From NCBI GenBank assembly GCA_030220185.1, contig JASPKZ010004575.1, positions 496,001 to 560,000 of the forward strand: a stretch of 64,000 bases of DNA, read 5' to 3'. The stretch comes from Diploptera punctata (lineage: Eukaryota; Arthropoda; Insecta; Blattodea; Blaberidae). A program made the position numbers and the translations under genes. Below the pieces are notes generated by a model. That model did no database searches. It saw only the letters and a list, made by a program, of their open reading frames with translations, and was not told the DNA's origin. The first letter of the stretch is position 1. Every line of letters begins with the position of its first letter. Positions 43,246 to 52,268 of the stretch are shown in pieces.

Positions 43246-43830
43246 CTTCTTCTTCTTCGGCTTTCCCCCACTTATAGGCTTGCCGTCTTCAATTTCCATT
43301 CATTTCTATCATTACAATCTCCTTCTTCCAAATTCCTATTATCCAGTACAGTTCTGAAGTAGGTTTTCCATTTCTATCTTGGTCTGCCACGTTTATTTCT
43401 TCCAGCTTTGTAGCTGTTGACTATTGGTATATATTTTTGGCCATCTTTGATTTTCCATTCTTTGTACATGGCCATACCATTTAAGCCTTCGATTTTCAAT
43501 CCTCTTAACAGCATATGTGGTGACATTCATTTCTCTCCAAAAAAATCCATTTTTATTTTATCCTGTCTTATTTTTTGGAGGCTTCTTCTAAGATAAGCAA
43601 ATTCAACTGTTCTAATTTTATTATTTTATAATTCTGTCAAAGACCAAATTTCACTTCCATATGATAAAATATTCTATATTATGCTCTTATAAATTTTCAT
43701 TTTAGTTTCTTTTGTAATATTTTTGTTCCAAATTATTCCATGTAATGTCTTAGTTGCATTCTTTGTCATATGATGCTATTTTAAAGTAGTATTATTCAAG
43801 AGAAATAAATCAAATGAAGTATATTGCGGA
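43246..43830 (-). mobile_element. LINE 3' fragment, tail-to-tail with its neighbour
   Basis: The plus strand begins cttcttcttcttcgg (complement of an (AAG)n tail) and continues as the reverse complement of a LINE C-terminus with many stops. Family not resolved. Confidence 0.5.
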
Positions 43831-43967
43831 AACGTGAATAAACATACTGACAAAAAAGTCAGTAACAGGAATTGCAACAGATAGTGACTATAAAACCATA
43901 AGTCGTAAGAAGATAACCATAAGCAGATAGTGACTTGTTTTCAAATATTCTCAAAAACTCCAAGCGC

Positions 43968-44293
43968 GACAGGCCTAGAAGGCCCTTGGCCTACCAGCCG
44001 GCTGCTGGCCTCACGTCCAATATGTTAATCACAGAGGTAGACTATCATATGCCAGTGTAGGCGTGACATGTGGTCAGCATGTCGGGTGCCCCAGCCGTTA
44101 TAGCTGGTCTTCTCAACCTGGAGTCGCTACTTATTGTAGCTACCCAAATGTCTCACGAGCTGGATGGGCACCGGTCCCATACTGGTTGAAATGCCATGAG
44201 AAAATTTCATCTCCCATGGAGACTCGAACCAGCGCAAATCCCGTAGCTCTGCGCCAAGGCATCTTTCCTTAACCACTCGGCTACGGCGCGGGA
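43968..44293 (-). mobile_element. SINE-C copy upstream of RYamide exon 2
   Basis: gcgcgacaggcctagaaggc to actcggctacggcgcggga. Same orientation as the copy at 45085 on the other side of the exon. Confidence 0.85.
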
Positions 44294-44766
44294 TTTTCAG
44301 TTTCACACACTTTTATTTGCACTAGAATAGCCATCTAAAAGTTAATTTGTTTCTTTGAAAACATATTGCATAAAATATATGACGTATTAACAGCCGTGAA
44401 TAACAACCCGGACTGATTGAAATATTCGTTTTCATTCCCCGTCCTTCGTTTCGATTCATAGTAGCGGAATAATACATTATTGCAAATTAAAAGTGAATCC
44501 ACTGTATGTCTAATTCTAACTGTTATGGTCGGAGTTGCATATTATATTTCTTTTTTTTTTGCCTTTGAGATGTCACATTTTATCAAAGGAGAACTGGAAC
44601 TCCATTTGCCTTCAGATTGAAGTTGATTATTTTAGGTTTAGTTCTTTCTGATTATTCTCTTAAATATTGAAAATTCAGTTAATGAATTTATTTGTTGAGA
44701 TTCTCTCAATGACAAATCCCTAACACCAATTATTGCTAATTATCGTTTTTCATTAAATTAACACAG

Positions 44767-44943
44767 GTGGCAGCACATTCTGGAGTGGCAGTCGATACGG
44801 TAGAAGCGGCGTTGGGAGGCGGCAACAGCCCGGGGGTGGCAGTCCTGTGGAGGTGGCAGCAAGAAACGATAGATTCTTCATAGGCAGCAGATACGGAAAA
44901 AGGGCAGATGAAAGTATCTCCATGCCTGACACCAATATGAACG
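44767..44943 (+). CDS. RYa: RYamide neuropeptide precursor, coding exon 2 (second and third RYamides)
   Basis: Acceptor TTAACACAG ends at 44766; the first two bases complete the glycine codon begun in exon 1. The 177-nt exon (precursor residues 35-93) encodes GGSTFWSGSRY-GR (residues 35-47, monobasic Arg47 then Ser), a linker with Arg52-Arg53 and a Gly/Pro-rich stretch, then after Arg67 the peptide NDRFFIGSRY-GKR (residues 68-80), and an acidic tail ADESISMPDTNMN. The donor GTAAGT at 44944 leaves phase 1 again. FFIGSRY-GKR is closest to the second RYamide of Drosophila (HFFLGSRY-GK type, from memory); RYGRS after the other peptide resembles the processing site after Drosophila RYamide-1. A tRNA-like sequence begins about 25 bp downstream, and SINE-C copies in the same orientation flank the exon on both sides. 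Confidence 0.92.
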
Positions 44944-44967
44944 GTAAGTATAGCATTTCATACCAAA

Positions 44968-45045
44968 GGAGTTGGCTCAAGCGGTAGATTATGAGACAAG
45001 AATTCGGGAGATCCTGAGTTTAAACCTCGGTGCTTACCATCATCT
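44968..45045 (+). mobile_element. tRNA-like sequence 25 bp after RYamide exon 2
   Basis: gttggctcaagcggtagatt (A box) and GAGTTTAAACC (B-box-like). May be a tRNA pseudogene or SINE head; no clear body follows before SINE-C. Confidence 0.5.
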
Positions 45046-45084
45046 TTTTATTTTTTTCTCAGTCGACAAGGCAAATTAAAAAAA

Positions 45085-45424
45085 AACTCCTGGCGCGACA
45101 GGCCTAGAAGGCCCTTAGCCTACCATCCGGTTGCTGGCCCCACTCCACATGTGTCAGTCACAGAGGTAGATGATCATCCAACCAGTGTAGGGGTGACATG
45201 TGGTCAACATGTCGAATTCCCCAGCCGTTATAGCTGGTTTTCTCAACCTGGAGCCGCTACTTATTGTAGCTACCCAAATGCCTCACGATGCTGGGTGGGC
45301 ACCGGTCTCACACTGGCCGAAATACCATGACAACAATTCTTCCTCCATGGAGACTCGAACCAGCGCAAGTCCCGTAGCTCTGCGCCAAGGCTTCCTGCCT
45401 TAACCACTCGGCTACGGCGCGGGA
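45085..45424 (-). mobile_element. SINE-C copy downstream of RYamide exon 2
   Basis: ctcctggcgcgacaggccta to ggctacggcgcgggac, full length. Confidence 0.85.
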
Positions 45425-45565
45425 CACAAGGCAAATTATGTATTGGAATTCCAATACCAGGACTCATTCATATCATATCCACTTAAAGGTTAAAATATTA
45501 AGTTTGTACCTGAAATATCAATCGACCTTTACAAATTAAAATTCACTAAAATAGTTTTGAAGGAC

Positions 45566-45955
45566 GGCCGCGGTGGTCTAGTGGTTATGCTCCTTGCCTC
45601 TGGTCCCGAGGGTCGCGGGTTCAAACTCGGCCGGGATCGATGGATTTTTTTTAGGACGGAAAAATCTAAGGAGCAATCTCTCCGAGATGGACTTTAAGCC
45701 GTGGATCCGGAGTCTGAAGATTTTCAGGCTCGCAAAAGATCTTCAATTTTAAATAAAAAGACCTCTAAACAAATTTACCGATTTCAATGTCCTGGTAATT
45801 CCTTAGTTCACTGTTAGATGTCTCGTTGAGTCGGTGTGTTGACAGCATGCCATTCATGACATCTTTGGGCAAATAAGGTAACTAAAAATTAACTTGGTCT
45901 AGCAACTCCTAACAAAGGAGAGGCTGTAGTCCAACAATGGCTACGCCATTATATA
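45566..45955 (+). mobile_element. SINE-D copy
   Basis: Head acggccgcggtggtctagtg, B box GGTTCAAACTC, body gagtctgaagattttcaggctcg-type, extending past aactaaaaattaacttggtc. Confidence 0.75.
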
Positions 45956-45965
45956 TAGAAAATAG

Positions 45966-46421
45966 TTTTTTTGCGCGATAGTGCGTTTTGGCGTACTTAC
46001 AACAATGGTGACCATGATTGAAAGTTCAACTTCCAACATTTCGGGGTTGTCAACCTAAATAAATATACTGTAATATTACATATTACAAACCTCGTGTGGG
46101 AAGTAAAATCACTGTCTATACTACGTACAATGTATATACAAAAATATATCCAAAAGGTAGTGCTAATATATATTATACGAAACAAATCACTGCATTTTAA
46201 AATAACTGAACTTTATTTGAAACAATATAAAACAATAAATACGTACTTGCGCCATTTTATGACTGATTGTGTCACGGTCTGCTGTAGTCTCAAGTAATAA
46301 ACACTGTCCACACTGTTAACGTTAGTTCAGTTGTTTATAATGAATGCAAATATTTCCAACAAAGATGATATTATTTTACTATTATTTATTATTTTGAAAA
46401 CACCATCGCGCAAAAAAAATA
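45966..46421. mobile_element. TIR element, intact copy (456 bp)
   Basis: Terminal inverted repeats TTTTTTTGCGCGATAGTG and its near complement caccatcgcgcaaaaaaa. No coding potential. The 27165-28393 copy is the same element split by LINE insertions. Confidence 0.7.
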
Positions 46422-46465
46422 TCGGTAATAACGAACGTTTGTAAAGTGTTTTACAGAATCTCGGA

Positions 46466-46532
46466 CTAGTAATCAAATCATCACCCATGCCTCTGGTTCC
46501 GAGGCTAGCGAGTACAAACCCGACGAGGTTAA
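46466..46532 (+). mobile_element. Isolated SINE-D head
   Basis: ctagtaatcaaatcatcacc...gcctctggttccgaggctag with a degenerate B box (AGTACAAACCC). Truncated after the tRNA-like part. Confidence 0.4.
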
Positions 46533-47074
46533 ATAAAATACTAACCAATAATTGGAGTTAATCGATTATAAAAATAAATCTTGGATTGTCTCATAAGAAA
46601 TGTCGGTTTTAATGTAATGTTGTGTCTCTGGTGAAATTTTGAAGACGTGATTCATGGGAGTTTGTTTCAAACGTGTGCGCAGTCAATGTGGGTCTTTATT
46701 CTTAACAACTGGAACAAGTTCATGAAATGTTGAGGATCGCGTGTTCAAACCCAACCGGATCCAATACTGCACGAATAACCATGACAAACATTCAGAAACT
46801 AGGAAGAATCTTGCTCCTTCAGATGACCATCTGTTTTGATCCATGGCCCATTTTCTTTCCTGAAACTTCAAAAACATTCGAAAACATTGAAGCCGTAGAA
46901 GTGGGTGTCTATGAATTATTCGTATATAAAACCAGAAACGTTACCGTTGCGGGATAATAAATCTTGCTAAAAGATGGCTCAAGACAATAAAATCTGATGG
47001 TCTCTACTATGGACAGTAGTTCAATCTCTTGTCTGAAAACATTCCAAATAAAATGTTGTTAAAAATGCATTACT

Positions 47075-47392
47075 TGTCCACCGCTGTGGTCTCGAGGTAG
47101 CGTGCTACCTTGTTATGCAGCGGTTGGGACAGGCTCCTAGGTGAGGTTTTTTTTCGGGGGTTTTCCTCACCTGTAAGACAAATGTCAGAATACTTAGGGC
47201 CCAACGGTCTACGAAAATCATCCGGTCATCATCATCATCATCCTTATTATCATCATCCATCATCGGTGTGGAAAGCAACGGGAAGCTACCACACCTATAA
47301 TCCCCTAGTACAGCTGCAAAGCATAGCATGAGAATGCAGTGAAAAATCTGCCCTCGGGCAGAATTACAATGGATGGATGGATGGATGCATTA
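47075..47392 (+). mobile_element. SINE-B copy
   Basis: Head ccaccgctgtggtctcgagg with part of the B-box region deleted, core agacaaatgtcag, end cctcgggcagaattacaatgg and three atgg units. Confidence 0.8.
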
Positions 47393-47399
47393 CTTATGA

Positions 47400-47745
47400 G
47401 ACTTCTTCTTATTATTATTCTTTATTTGTATGATTTTCATCCTGTTTATTTTCCAAATCACTCCTGAGGAAAACGTATTGGATGTGCAGTCACTGTCTAT
47501 CCATCTCTTGGCTGGTCTTCCTTTTGCTCTTCTCCCATCCATTGGTCTATCTTCTTTAACTCTTTTTTTGCAAGGCTGTTGTCTTCCATTCTTTCTATAC
47601 GATCTTTCAAATATTTTCGTCTGTTTATAATAAATTTGGTTATGTCTTGAATTTGACATTTGTCTCTAATTTCAGTACTGTGTATCTTATCAAATAATGT
47701 TTTCCACAGAATACTTGTTAAGATCTTCATTTCACATGTGTATCT
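47400..47745 (-). mobile_element. LINE-B 3' fragment
   Basis: The minus strand has LWKTLFDKIHSTEIRDKCQIQDITKFIINRRKYLKDRIERMED...MDGRRAKGRPAKRW with one frameshift. It ends about 120 bp before RYamide exon 3. Confidence 0.8.
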
Positions 47746-47864
47746 TACATATTGCTCGCAGTCCCAAGAATCAAGCCTCAGGTCAAAGACGGAAACGTAT
47801 GAGACAATCTATTTAAAAAATTAAATTTATCACCCCGTTGATAACAAAGGTATATTTGTTGCAG

Positions 47865-47970
47865 AAGTTGGCGGAATTCAAGAAGTGATGATACCAACAG
47901 AAGAAGAAGGAAATAGTCAAGTGACGTGTCTGTATACAGGCGTCACGAATCTCTATAGATGTTACAACAG
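47865..47970 (+). CDS. RYa: RYamide neuropeptide precursor, coding exon 3 (C-flanking peptide with cysteine pair)
   Basis: Acceptor TTTGTTGCAG ends at 47864; AA completes the GAA codon from exon 2. The 106-nt exon encodes residues 94-128, an acidic segment (IPTEEEGNS) and then TCLYTGVTNLYRCYN with two cysteines 11 residues apart, and ends AACAG before donor GTGCGT (phase 2). There is no dibasic or amidation site, so this is a C-terminal flanking peptide, probably disulphide-bonded in the secretory pathway. Its function is unknown. I recall cysteine-containing C-terminal parts in other arthropod RYamide precursors but could not check conservation here. Assignment rests on frame continuity with its neighbours and the good acceptor; the donor is a weaker match to consensus. 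Confidence 0.82.
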
Positions 47971-47999
47971 GTGCGTGTAAACTAAGCTTGTAATTTAGT

Positions 48000-48326
48000 A
48001 TAAATTATTAGATTTTCGGCTAAACTTTACAACCTGTGACGCGACTTGTTTAATTCCTTCATAAACTCCTGTCAAATATCATTCTTAGGGTTTTATTTTT
48101 CAAATTATTTCTCACATTTACAATGATTATTACATTTTTTCTAACGATTAGTTCAATGCATTTTTCTATATTTAACTACATACGTAGCATGAAGACATGG
48201 CAGCCGTATTCATTTGAACGAATATTCTTTTAAAAAGCCAACATAGAGTATGTACTAATTAACTATACATATATACTTCAGAATTTCAGAACTTGTTATT
48301 TATGTTTGGGCGTTGCATTCTTTCAC
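48000..48326. other. Intron 3 start, no recognised feature
   Basis: AT-rich sequence immediately after the RYamide exon-3 donor; no repeat recognised. Confidence 0.4.
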
Positions 48327-48420
48327 AGGTTAAAGTGCTTAATTTGCGTTAGGTTCGATTTTAGGTTGATCTTTCAGCAGGTTAAAGTACTTAAACTGCG
48401 TTAGGTTAGCTTTTAGGTTC
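48327..48420 (+). repeat. Two-copy ~46-bp direct repeat
   Basis: caggttaaagtgcttaattt gcgttaggtt... recurs as caggttaaagtacttaaact gcgttaggtt... . Confidence 0.8.
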
Positions 48421-48633
48421 ATTAAATATCGCGTATATGATGGCTGCATCATGTGGTTCCTTAGTATAAAGTGCTTTGCGTTTGTTGGCGCATGCACATG
48501 GTGTATGATTGGAACTTTTCGCGTCACGTGTTGAAAAGTAATTCCAGATTTTCAATTACATTGTTGTCCTATTTAACATTTTCCAATACTGTTATTTTAA
48601 CATAGTTCCAATAATGGATCATATTATAATATT

Positions 48634-49046
48634 ATAATGATATTGTGAAAAGAAAAATCAATTACTGAACCAGGAATCGAACCGTGGACCTCTAGTTCTT
48701 CAGACTAGTGTGCAGCCCACTACACCATTCTAGACCTGGCACAAACATTAACAATTCTTTCCACATATACAAATCTATAATTCTCTTATAGAAGTAGTGG
48801 TGTAAAATTCTCAAATATAGATACTTCTAAACGAAGCCGGCCGTTGGCGATGGTGGTGTCACCTACCTGACAGCGGACGAAAAGAGAATTATAGATTTGT
48901 AGTGTGGAAAGAATTGTTAATGTTTGTGCCAGGTCCAGAATGGTGTAGTGGGCTGCACACTAGTCTGGAGAACTAGAGGTCCACGATTCGATTCCTGGTT
49001 CAGACATTGATTTTTCTTTTCACAATATCATTATAATATTGTTGTC
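48634..49046. mobile_element. Inverted-pair element with tRNA-like arms (type 2)
   Basis: Arms about 150 bp: ttataatgatattgtgaaaa and complement at the tips. Each arm carries a tRNA-like block in opposite orientation (A-box-like agaatggtgtagtgggctgc; B boxes GGTTCGATTCC and GATTCGATTCC). Anticodon stem CTAGT/ACTAG, loops CTGAAGA (left arm, read on minus strand) and CTGGAGA (right arm), so the anticodon triplets would be GAA and GGA. The centre holds a unique about 85-bp segment. Confidence 0.75.
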
Positions 49047-49049
49047 CTA

Positions 49050-49575
49050 ATACTGTCAGGTTATTAAATCAACATCGGTCCTTGATAGATTAGTTGTTAT
49101 CATGCTCGTCTCTTTTTCATATTTAAATTTGCAATGTTTTCTGTAAGATACATTCGTTTCATTTTTTAAATATTTTAAATAAAGCAATAAAAAGAATAGG
49201 TATAAGTTACTTAAACTTATGTCATCTTATACAATGTTATTTACAAATATGGGTCGCACGGCAGTAAGCCATACGTGCTGTTGACAGTCCGTTGCAATAA
49301 AGTAATATTTGGTAATAGTATAACAAAAAACAAAAAGAAAACAATAATATTACAATTACATAAAGAAAACACAATAATCATATCATACAATAATATGCAA
49401 TAATAACTTACAATTGGACTATGTTATGTATGAACCGGCTAAGCGCCATTTTTTAAAATAAAAATTGAGATTTTGATGCCATCTGATGAACTGGCTCATG
49501 AAGTAAGTGTACGCGTACTTTTAGCGTCAAATATTTAAATATAGCCTTATTATTAAAGAAAAATGTAAACGTCAT
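49050..49575. other. Intron 3 region without recognised features
   Basis: AT-rich; nothing recognised. Confidence 0.4.
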
Positions 49576-49579
49576 CAGT

Positions 49580-49846
49580 CCGATCAGAGATCCTATGTTT
49601 TGCAACAAACGGCTACGAAACTAGATATTCATAAATACTAATCAGCATTTTGCTTCATGCAGCTAAGCGCCAAATGTTCCCGCTTATACTGTCGAAGAGC
49701 GTGAACTATGAACCGATCAGAGATCCTATGTTTTGCAACAAACGGCTACGAAACTAGGTATTCATAAATGCTAATTAAAATTTTGCATCATGCAGCTAAG
49801 CGCCAAATGTTCCCGCTTATACTGTCGAAAAGCGTGAACTACAAAC
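49580..49846 (+). repeat. Tandem duplication of a 133-bp unit
   Basis: cgatcagagatcctatgttt starts at 49580 and 49713. The copies are about 95% identical through gctaagcgccaaatgttccc and gcgtgaacta. Confidence 0.9.
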
Positions 49847-50131
49847 TGATAGCACAGAATGACCAGCTGTTCTGAGGGACGACATCGTTTTATCATTTAG
49901 TAATATTTAATAGTAGTTAATTAAATCTCCAACTGCAATTTGCCTTAAGACACGGAGAATATGTAAATACAATTAATATTCAACTATGAATAAAATCGGA
50001 AATAATAATATATACAAACCATATACATTTCTGTAACTTACATGTGTTTATTCCAATCAAAATTGCAGTGAGAAGCACCACTATAAGGTATTTTCAATTT
50101 ATATATGAGTTGGAGAAAATGTTTTTATATC

Positions 50132-50935
50132 TCACCTTATAAAGTTCCGTGTTTTCACGATACCGGTTTCAAAGGTCATTTTACCATACTCCTTAGTCCA
50201 TTTTGCCGACTATTTAACTCATGCCCCAAATGGGAGTCAATGACCAATCACGTTTCAATGATTTCTGTTTTACAACCAATCAGAGTCGTGTTTCACGAAA
50301 TATTTATCAGTGTTAGGATTATCATATATTAAACAAAGCTCCTCCTTTTTAATATTCTGAACAGGTCTGACCGTTATTTTGCAGTGACTGAGCCTATAAC
50401 AAATACGGCTACCAGATTGTATATAATAGTGCTTACATGTCAACATTTGTAGCAATTGATTATACCACCAAAAAAGAAACCACTGTTTGCACTTTCTTAA
50501 TGTATTTTTTCCCAGGTAATAATCGAGAAAATATAATTGTCATATTTACATCATACAACATCAAAAATGAATTAATATACAGATTGATGTGTTTCATTTT
50601 TTCTCCACTAGAGAGCATTCTTACAATATTGCGTTCCTTTGGCAATAAATAGTATGATCTGGTTGCAGTGATAAACAAAAGAAGCAGTAGAAGCGTACCT
50701 ATCGTTTCTCATTTGTTTTCAACATCGCCGTTTACATTAATATATAAATATTTTAAAATAACTATAGTTAAATAATGATTTGTGAGTAAACAGCTTAATT
50801 TTATTCGTTAAATAGTCCTAACAAATGCCACTCTTGATTTCCAAATTCTCTAGATAAATTCACTCCTCACTTCGTGAGTCGTGAATTTATCGATAATTTG
50901 GAAATCACTCGTGGCATTACTTATGATAACACCAT
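50132..50935 (-). mobile_element. Solo right arm of the long-inverted-repeat element, preceded by a hairpin-element scrap
   Basis: 50132-50180 resembles the 31643 hairpin (caccttataaagttccg, accggtttcaaag). 50205-50935 matches 9856-10448: tatttaactcatgccccaaa, ccaatcacgtttcaatgatt, ggcaataaatagtatgatc, ending in the arm-tip hairpin (gaatttatcgataatttgg) and cgtggcattacttatgat. Confidence 0.7.
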
Positions 50936-51032
50936 CTTCCGAACTGCCATATGGTGCCGATTTTATGAACTTGGAGATTAAATTTTGCTCGTCGGGTACT
51001 TCAAAATTCATGGTTCTATATTTGTTCTTCTG

Positions 51033-51345
51033 AGCCAGCCTCATGGGCTAGTGGTCAGAGTTCCTGACTACAGTTCATGAGGTCCCGGGTTCGATTCTCG
51101 GTCAAATCATAGGAATTTTTCCTTAAAGGGAACTATTCCTGTGGTTGCCCATGGTCTGGAATTTAGGTTAAGTTTAGGTTAAGAACTCTCCTGGCGTTTC
51201 ATTATCATTTATCACCCATCATATCATCGGGGTAATGTAACTCCGCCTTCCAGGTGCCCCAACCTAAGAAATGGATTACAATTCCGCCAATGCCAGAAAA
51301 GAAAGCCAGAAATGCCATAAAAGACAACCTGGTGGCATTACACAA
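51033..51345 (+). mobile_element. SINE-A copy
   Basis: Head agcctcatgggctagtggtc, B box GGTTCGATTCTC, body cgccttccaggtgccccaac, end acaacctggtggc. Confidence 0.85.
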
Positions 51346-51554
51346 AAAAATATTTGTTCTTCTGAATGTATATATTTTCCCAAACTGTTAATTTCAAAGG
51401 TTTCCCTAAAGGTTTTAAAAGTTTAGTGTCTCTTCCAATTTTGTGATTCTCTAGCAAACTATGTGCTACAATTGCAGATTTTTCAATTTCACCATTTTCA
51501 ATATTTCTAAAGCGTTCTTTTGTAAGAGTTTCTAAATTCCATTTAGTTTTCCAT

Positions 51555-51717
51555 ATATATATACTTACTTACTCACTGGCACTATCGAACCCGTAGGTTC
51601 ATGGCTGCGCGGACATAAGCTCTCCATACATCCCTATCCTGAGCTAATGCTTTCCAATCATTCCCTGTATAATCTACTTCCCTCAAACCATAGTTAATGC
51701 TATTCTCCCACCTCATT
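51555..51717 (-). mobile_element. LINE-A extreme 3' end
   Basis: acttacttactcactggcac through cccacctcatt: reverse complement of the family 3' terminus, cut off by a (TA)n run at 51716-51733. Confidence 0.8.
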
Positions 51718-51733
51718 ATATATATATATATAT

Positions 51734-52012
51734 GGCATAAGAAAAATAAATGCTCGGACGGGACTTGAACCCGGACCTCTGGATTTATATCCCAGTGCGC
51801 TACCGATTACGCTACCGAGCAAGTCTAGTATAAACATTCATTTTTCTTGTATATTCTCATTATTACTAGATGTAGTGGGAACTCGGTCTCCACTGCCTCC
51901 TAGTAGCTCCTATCACAAGTAAGCAAATTAAAGAGAATATTTTTACTTTATAGCAGTGACGCTTTATCGATGTTATATTTAAATTTTTGACATTGAGCAA
52001 TGCAAGCTTTAT
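51734..52012 (-). mobile_element. tRNA-like interspersed unit with a different anticodon loop
   Basis: Minus strand: GCTCGGTAGCGTAATCGGTA, anticodon stem CTGGG/TCCAG (one mispair), loop ATATAAA (triplet ATA), B box GGGTTCAAGTCCC. Flanks and spacer (agaaaaataaat, cactatagaa-type, cattgagcaatgcaagc) are shared with the 24317 array. (TA)n on both sides. Confidence 0.7.
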
Positions 52013-52029
52013 ATATATATATATATATA

Positions 52030-52268
52030 TATATCTGATGATCAAATAATATTATCAGATTCCGAAGATAGCTTACAAATAGCAGCATATCAATTATTCA
52101 AAATTGCCAGCAAATATAATATGAAAATTTTCACATCAAAATCCAAAACAATGGCAATGTGTGGAAAAAACATACAACGGGTGAAAATTGAGATTGATGG
52201 AAAAATTATAGAACAAGTGTCAGATTTCTCTTACTTAGGAAGTGTATTTGCAGAGTATAAGAGTGACA
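52030..52268 (+). mobile_element. Older LINE, left half, split by the RTE insertion
   Basis: Frame MKIFTSKSKTMAMCGKNIQR...GKIIEQVSDFSYLGSVFAEYKSD, the RT C-terminal region. It ends in the 12-bp target duplication ataagagtgaca (52257-52268) and continues in the same frame at 55515. Confidence 0.8.

Larger units (their letters stand above)
15470..44766 (+). other. RYa: Giant first coding intron of the RYamide gene (29,297 bp)
   Basis: Bounded by AGAG/GTAAAT and ACACAG/GTGG. It interrupts the precursor immediately after the first GKR processing site, so peptide 1 is physically separated from peptides 2 and 3. It is filled by the SINE, LINE, Penelope, PIF/Harbinger, minisatellite and LTR-like sequences listed separately. 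I found no further RYxG-coding exon inside it by eye. Introns 2 and 3 are 2,921 bp (44944-47864) and 8,607 bp (47971-56577). Confidence 0.85.
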
